A DNA stretch of 9,307 nt from Thermoflexus sp040289485 (GTDB lineage Bacteria > Chloroflexota > Anaerolineae > Thermoflexales > Thermoflexaceae). The stretch covers positions 1-9,307 of the forward strand of contig NZ_PSLG01000076.1 in NCBI RefSeq assembly GCF_040289485.1. Direction: 5' to 3'. Positions 5,492 through 9,307 of this stretch are shown here, in pieces; the stretch's first letter is position 1; the number at the start of each line of letters is the position of its first letter. The notes below the pieces were generated by a model, which made no database searches, was not told the origin of the DNA, and was given only the letters and a program-made list of their open reading frames with translations. The translations under genes were made by a program, and so were the position numbers.

Positions 5492-6814
5492 ATGGCGCTC
5501 CGAAAGGCGTGGATCCGCGCGCTCCCCCGCCTCCAGGCGCCCCCCGAGTGGGGCATCGAGCCGGTGCCTGTCGAAGCCCGACGGCTGGGGTTCCTCGATT
5601 ACGCCGTCCTGTGGGGAGACCTCGGCGTGGGGTTGTTGGTGATGGCTGCGGGCGCCCTGCTGGTGCCCGGCCTGGGCCTCCCGCAGGCCTTGCTGGCCAT
5701 CCTCCTCGGGACCCTGCTGGGGAACCTGCTCCTGGCGGCCACCGGTTACATCGGCAGCCGGACGGGCGCTCCCACCATGGTGCTGCTCCGCCCCTCCCTC
5801 GGGCGCTGGGGCTCTTTCCTCCCTACCGCCCTCAACGTGTTGCAATTGATCGGCTGGGGCGCCTTCGAGATCATCGTCATGGCTCAGGCGGCGGACCTCA
5901 TCAGCCGCCGCTTCCTCGGCTTCTCCAACTATCCGTTCTGGGCTGTCCTCTTCGGGCTGTGGTGCACCCTGATGGCCATCGGCGGCCCCCTGGTGGTGGT
6001 GCGCCAGTGGCTGGAGAAGTTCGCGGTGTGGCTGGTGCTGTTGACCACCCTCTGGTTGACGATCCACCTGGCGACCACCTACGACCTGGGCGCCGCCTGG
6101 CGGCGGCCGGGGACCGGGGAGATGCCCTTCTGGCTGGCCGTCGACCTGGTGGCGGCGATGCCGATCTCCTGGATGCCCCTGGTGGCCGATTACAACCGCT
6201 TCGCCCGGCGGCCCGGGCCGGCCTTCTGGGGGACTTACATCGGCTACCTCATCGCCAACGTGTGGTTCTACGCCCTGGGAGCCCTGTTGCTCCTCACCGC
6301 CCAGACCGGGCAGTTGGTGGAGGCCATCGGGGCGCTGGCCATCGGGTGGATCGCTCTCCCCATCATCCTGGTGGACGAGACGGACAACGCTTTTGCGGAC
6401 ATCTACTCGGCGGCGGTCTCCCTGCAGAACATCTGGCCACGGGTCCGGCAGGCCCTCTTCGCCACTCTCATCGGGGGGATCTGCCTGATCCTGGCCCTCA
6501 CCATCCCCCTGACCCAGTATGAGAACTTCTTGCTGCTCATCGGGACCGCCTTCGTCCCGTTGTTCGGGGTGCTGGTCGCCGATTACTTCGTGCTCCGCCG
6601 ATCCTACACGGAGGAGGATCTGTATCGGCCGGCCCCGGTGCGGCCGGAGGGGCTGATCGCCTGGGCCTTCGGGGTGGCGACGTATCAGGCCCTCACCTGC
6701 CTGGCCCCCTCTGTCGGCGCCACCTTCCCGACCTTCTTGGTCTCCTTCCTGCTCTACCTGGGGATCGCCCAGGCCCGCCGCTGGCTCCTCCGCCCCCGGT
6801 CGGCGACCCCCTGA
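5492..6814 (+). CDS. cytX: Thiamine-pyrimidine (HMP) permease, NCS1 family
   Basis: A 440-residue polytopic membrane protein with about 12 hydrophobic helices, typical of the NCS1 cytosine/purine/HMP permeases. The N-terminal PEWGIEPVPVEARRLGFLDY and the first helix with WGDLGVGLLVMAAGALLVPG are the usual NCS1 start. MPISWMPLVADYNRFAR in the middle and GTAFVPLFGVLVADYFVLR near the C-terminus match the CytX/CodB branch. CytX is the NCS1 branch genomically linked to thiamine genes and is thought to import hydroxymethylpyrimidine. The TPP riboswitch directly upstream and tenA directly downstream (18-base gap) make this assignment much stronger than sequence alone would. GGAGGTG at 5481-5487 fixes the ATG. 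Expression should be repressed by TPP. Substrate choice among HMP and related pyrimidines cannot be read from sequence. Confidence 0.93.
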   Translation: MALRKAWIRALPRLQAPPEWGIEPVPVEARRLGFLDYAVLWGDLGVGLLVMAAGALLVPGLGLPQALLAILLGTLLGNLLLAATGYIGSRTGAPTMVLLRPSLGRWGSFLPTALNVLQLIGWGAFEIIVMAQAADLISRRFLGFSNYPFWAVLFGLWCTLMAIGGPLVVVRQWLEKFAVWLVLLTTLWLTIHLATTYDLGAAWRRPGTGEMPFWLAVDLVAAMPISWMPLVADYNRFARRPGPAFWGTYIGYLIANVWFYALGALLLLTAQTGQLVEAIGALAIGWIALPIILVDETDNAFADIYSAAVSLQNIWPRVRQALFATLIGGICLILALTIPLTQYENFLLLIGTAFVPLFGVLVADYFVLRRSYTEEDLYRPAPVRPEGLIAWAFGVATYQALTCLAPSVGATFPTFLVSFLLYLGIAQARRWLLRPRSATP

Positions 6815-6832
6815 GGGATCCGGAGGAATCCG

Positions 6833-7450
6833 ATGGGACGCGCTCGGGATTTCTGGGAGGCCTGTCAAGATCTGGTCCGGATCTGTGAGGCGCACCCCTT
6901 CGTGCAGGGGATCGCCTCGGGGGCGCTCCCGCGGGAGCGCTTCGCCTTCTACGTAGGACAGGACGCCTTCTTCTTGGACGCTTTCGCGCGGGCCTACGCC
7001 CTGGCCTTCGCCAAGGCGCCCGATCGGGAGGCGATGGCCGACTTCCGGGCGCTCCTGGAAGGCACCTTCGAGGAACTCCGGTTGCACCAGGGATACGCGG
7101 CCCGCTGGGGGATCTCGCTGACCCCCGAACCGGCCCCGGCCACCCGGGCCTACACGGACTTCCTCCTCCGCGTGGCGGCCCTGGAGCCGGCCGGGCACAT
7201 CGTGGCCGCCATGACGCCCTGCATGCGCCTGTATGCCCACCTGGGCCGGACCCTCCGCCCCTTCACCGACCCCGCCAGCCCCTACCGGGAGTGGGTGGAG
7301 ACCTACGCCAGCGAGGCCTTTGAGGCCCTGGCCCGCCGGCTGGAGGGGCTGCTGGACCGGCTCCCAGGCGAAGAGGCGGTTCAGCGGGACCTTTACCGCA
7401 CGGCCATGGCGCTGGAGATCCGGTTCTTCGACGCGGCCTATGGACGGTGA
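6833..7450 (+). CDS. tenA: Aminopyrimidine aminohydrolase / thiaminase II, thiamine salvage
   Basis: A 205-residue TenA-family protein, close to the normal length, helical and cytoplasmic. The enzyme hydrolyses aminopyrimidine breakdown products of thiamine (or thiamine itself) to release hydroxymethylpyrimidine for reuse. Residues equivalent to the B. subtilis active site are visible: Asp44 (GQDAFFLD), Tyr107, the catalytic Cys130 with Tyr134 (MTPCMRLY), Tyr158 (ETYASEAF) and Glu195 (ALEIRFFDAAY). B. subtilis Tyr47 is replaced by Phe47, a change I believe occurs elsewhere in the family. Presence of the Cys places it in the Cys-type TenA class. GGAGGA at 6822-6827 precedes the ATG, and it is cotranscribed with cytX under the TPP riboswitch. 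Its last 13 bases overlap the 3' end of the convergent oxidoreductase gene. Confidence 0.95.
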   Translation: MGRARDFWEACQDLVRICEAHPFVQGIASGALPRERFAFYVGQDAFFLDAFARAYALAFAKAPDREAMADFRALLEGTFEELRLHQGYAARWGISLTPEPAPATRAYTDFLLRVAALEPAGHIVAAMTPCMRLYAHLGRTLRPFTDPASPYREWVETYASEAFEALARRLEGLLDRLPGEEAVQRDLYRTAMALEIRFFDAAYGR

Positions 7451-8796
7451 CCGGGAGGATTGTCCGCTGCCTGCGGGAGCGGCGCCCGCACCAGGCGCCG
7501 CTCCCGCGCCGCGTCCTCCAGGATCATGGCCGCCGCCCGCCGGCCCAGTTCCACCGCGTAGTTGGTCCCCCGATCCCACGGATACACCTGGCTCATGCTG
7601 GCGAAATAGAGGCCAGCCAGCGGCGTGCGCACCGCTGGGATCATCCGCGAGTAGTTCACGGGGACCACCGGCTGGGCATAGGGCTCGCGGAAGACCCAGT
7701 AGCGCCGGACCCACTCCGGCCGGAACGCCGGGTTGAACCGGGGCAGCGCCGGCAGGAAGGTGCGCAGCAACGCCTCGGGGGACATGGAGAAATACGGATG
7801 CTCCGGCGGGAGGTAATCCCCACAGTAAACCAGATGCTCGCCCCCATAGTGCTCGGCCGGGATGTAGTTCGTGTGCTCCACCAGGGCGAGGAAGGGAAAG
7901 CCTGCTCGCTTGGGCAGGTTGATCCAGTAAACCCCCTGGGTGAGCGGGCGATCCAGGGCCAGGATCAGGACCACCGCCCCCAGGGCCTGCAGGTGCAACA
8001 ACTGGCCGGCATACGAGGCCGGCAGGGCCGGGACCAGACGGACGAGCAGGCGCGGAGAGGTGGTCACCAGGACCGCATCGTAAACCACCGCGCCGTCCGC
8101 CGCCTCCACCAGCCACCCGTCCCCTTCGGGCTCCAGCCGGAACACTGGGGTCGCCAGGCGCACCTCCCCGCCCTGCGCCCGGACCCGATCCACCAGGGCG
8201 TCGAAGAAGGCCTGGAAGCCGCCTTCAAAGGTGCCCAGGCGGGGGCTGCGCTTGTGGATGCGGGCCCAGAACCAAGCCATGTTCACTTCCGTGTAGGCCT
8301 CTCCGAACTTCCCCTCCAGCAGCGGCTGCCAGATCCGCTCATAGGCCCGCCGGCCCATATGGCGCGGCAGCCATTCATGGGCGGTCACCCGCTCCAACGG
8401 CTCCCAGCGGAGGGTCAAACGCAGATAGGCAATGACCAGCCCCATGCGCAGTTTCTCCGGCAGGGAGAGGCCGGGGAACTGTAGCACCGCCAGCGGGCTG
8501 TCGAAAGGATACGGACGCTCGTTATACCACACGGCGGTGACCGGCCGGAGGAACCGCACCCGATGGCTCAACCCCAGTTCCGCGATGAGCCCCAGGATCG
8601 CCCGGTCGGAGGCGAACCAGTGATGGTAAAACCGCTCCAGGGACCAGGACCACCCCTCGGCTTTGAAGCCCGAGGCCAGGCCGCCTGCCTGGGGCGCGGC
8701 TTCGTAAACGACCACCTGGGCCCCGTGGCGGGTCAGGTCGTAGGCGGCTGCCAGGCCAGCCGCCCCGGCCCCCACGATCGCCACCCGCAACGCCAT
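7438..8796 (-). CDS. NAD(P)/FAD-dependent oxidoreductase (amine oxidase / protoporphyrinogen oxidase-like fold)
   Basis: A 452-residue protein. GAGGAAGG (complement of 8803-8810) precedes the ATG at 8796. The N-terminus carries a dinucleotide-binding Rossmann motif (VAIVGAGAAGLAAAYDL, GAGAAG at 9-14), Glu32 at the end of the second strand for the ribose of FAD, and a GG motif at 38-39. The C-terminal FAD-contact segment reads GLYFASMSQVYPWDRGTNYA. The middle part has FYHHWFASDRAI, GRRAYERIWQPLLEGKFGEA and FEGGFQAFFDALVDRVRAQG, typical of the protoporphyrinogen oxidase/phytoene desaturase/UDP-galactopyranose-mutase-like group. Such proteins often sit in bacterial polysaccharide or lipid loci; the substrate here cannot be named. 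No membrane segment. It is convergent with tenA, overlapping by 13 bp, and divergent from the gene at 8899. True HemY function is not supported by context. Confidence 0.88.
   Translation of the reverse strand: MALRVAIVGAGAAGLAAAYDLTRHGAQVVVYEAAPQAGGLASGFKAEGWSWSLERFYHHWFASDRAILGLIAELGLSHRVRFLRPVTAVWYNERPYPFDSPLAVLQFPGLSLPEKLRMGLVIAYLRLTLRWEPLERVTAHEWLPRHMGRRAYERIWQPLLEGKFGEAYTEVNMAWFWARIHKRSPRLGTFEGGFQAFFDALVDRVRAQGGEVRLATPVFRLEPEGDGWLVEAADGAVVYDAVLVTTSPRLLVRLVPALPASYAGQLLHLQALGAVVLILALDRPLTQGVYWINLPKRAGFPFLALVEHTNYIPAEHYGGEHLVYCGDYLPPEHPYFSMSPEALLRTFLPALPRFNPAFRPEWVRRYWVFREPYAQPVVPVNYSRMIPAVRTPLAGLYFASMSQVYPWDRGTNYAVELGRRAAAMILEDAARERRLVRAPLPQAADNPPGHRP
7473..7507. terminator. Perfect 14-bp inverted repeat, likely transcription end for the cytX-tenA operon
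   Basis: GCGGGAGCGGCGCC (7473-7486) is fully complementary to GGCGCCGCTCCCGC (7494-7507) around a 7-base loop. It begins 22 bases after the tenA stop and lies inside the last codons of the convergent oxidoreductase gene. The position suits a terminator for the plus-strand operon, but there is no T run after it on either strand. It could instead act as an RNA-stabilising 3' hairpin. Confidence 0.5.
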
Positions 8797-8821
8797 CGGC
8801 TGCCTTCCTCACATTGCCTTT

Positions 8822-8840
8822 CCCGCCGGGAATCGGCGGG
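8822..8840. repeat. Short hairpin in the oxidoreductase 5' leader
   Basis: CCCGCCG (8822-8828) and CGGCGGG (8834-8840) form a 7-bp stem with a 5-base loop. It lies between the putative -10 at 8852-8857 and the ribosome site at 8803-8810 of the minus-strand gene, so it would be in that gene's 5' leader. It may be an operator or a leader stem; no specific role is visible. Confidence 0.35.
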
Positions 8841-8851
8841 CCATTGGGGGT

Positions 8852-8857
8852 ATTATA
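8852..8857 (-). promoter_or_regulatory. -10 box for the oxidoreductase gene in a divergent promoter region
   Basis: The minus strand reads a perfect TATAAT here, about 55 bases upstream of the ATG at 8796. No good -35 hexamer is seen 16-18 bases further upstream. The overlapping plus-strand word TATTAT (8851-8856) could serve the divergent gene at 8899, so the two promoters may share this AT-rich spot. Confidence 0.5.
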
Positions 8858-8898
8858 GCCTGGAGCGCCACCCCATTTGCCGGAGAACGCTGATCGAC

Positions 8899-9307
8899 AT
8901 GCGCTGGATCCGAGTGGCGGGCCTCCTGATCCTGGGCCTCGCGATCCTCCCACTGGATCCGGAGAGCGCCATGGTGGCGTCGTGGATCCGCGCGGGCGAC
9001 CGCCTCTGGGCCGAGGGCCGCGGGCTCTCGGCACGCCGTTTCTACGAGATGGCGCTGGCCCGCCGCCCGGAGGACCCCCGGGTCCTGCACCGAATGGCCC
9101 GCCTGCAGACCGCCCTGGGCGAAGAGGAGGCGGAGGCCCTCTGGCGCGCGGCCATGCGCCAAGGCGACCCGACGGCGCTGCGCGGCCTGGCCGAGGTCGC
9201 CACCCAACGAAGGGATTGGCCCACCGCCTGGGCCCGATGGCAGGCCTGGGCGGCCCAGGCGCCGGAGGACCGCGAGGCCTTTGCCCGCTGGGCGGAGGCC
9301 GCCCTGG
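8899..9307 (+). CDS. TPR-like protein with N-terminal membrane anchor (truncated by window end)
   Basis: The frame is open from ATG 8899 to the window end, giving 136 visible residues. A short basic start (MRWIR) and the hydrophobic VAGLLILGLAILPL (about 6-19) look like a signal anchor. After that come helix pairs of TPR character: AGDRLWAEGRGLSARRFYEM then ALARRPEDPRVLHRMARLQ, then a Trp/Ala-rich pair RDWPTAWARWQAWAAQAPED. Third positions are strongly G/C. A GGAG at 8882-8885 is somewhat far from the ATG (13 bases), so the ribosome site is not ideal. The gene is divergent from the FAD oxidoreductase with a 102-base spacer. Its full length and any C-terminal domain lie outside the window. Confidence 0.75.
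   Translation, partial: MRWIRVAGLLILGLAILPLDPESAMVASWIRAGDRLWAEGRGLSARRFYEMALARRPEDPRVLHRMARLQTALGEEEAEALWRAAMRQGDPTALRGLAEVATQRRDWPTAWARWQAWAAQAPEDREAFARWAEAAL

Overview
This window is GC-rich throughout (roughly 68% by eye). Third codon positions are mostly G or C, and Shine-Dalgarno sites of the GGAGG type stand in front of most genes. The protein families fit a thermophilic Chloroflexota bacterium of the Anaerolineae/Thermoflexia type: a C39-like protease with TPRs, an SPFH protein, FolD, CytX/TenA, and a 2-oxoacid:ferredoxin oxidoreductase remnant. The lineage is an inference from composition and gene style; no marker gene here proves it.

Layout. Positions 1-45 hold the last codons of a plus-strand gene, followed by an 11-bp hairpin. 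Positions 93-445 on the minus strand are a decayed remnant of a 2-oxoacid:ferredoxin oxidoreductase: a frameshifted piece of the TPP-binding beta subunit joined to what looks like the tail of the gamma subunit. Between this remnant and the next gene lie two small hairpins and a 16-bp element that recurs, 15/16 identical, at 3210-3225. A plus-strand block follows: an unrecognised protein with a possible nucleotidyltransferase-like fold (552-1682) and a membrane-anchored C39-like cysteine peptidase with C-terminal TPRs (1728-3056). A possible 57-residue protein (3063-3236) runs the other way.

Next come an SPFH/band 7 membrane protein (3345-4283) and the one-carbon enzyme FolD (GTG start at 4325, stop at 5251). 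The folD stop codon lies inside the -35 box of a canonical promoter. That promoter drives a TPP riboswitch (5282-5410) with its own intrinsic terminator (5418-5443), then cytX (thiamine-pyrimidine transporter, NCS1 family) and tenA (thiaminase II-type salvage enzyme). These form a compact regulon: TPP sensed by the leader RNA would shut off uptake and salvage of the pyrimidine half of thiamine.

The tenA 3' end overlaps a convergent FAD-dependent oxidoreductase gene (7438-8796, minus) by 13 bp. A perfect 14-bp inverted repeat just past tenA lies inside that gene's coding sequence. A short divergent promoter region (8797-8898) separates the oxidoreductase from a plus-strand TPR-like protein that runs off the window end (8899-9307).

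No tRNA, rRNA, CRISPR array, insertion sequence or phage gene was seen. The best items for a second look are the beta/gamma fusion remnant, the dispersed 16-bp element with hairpins, the riboswitch operon with its overlapping promoter, the unassigned 376-residue protein, and the marked excess of GATC/GGATCC words.
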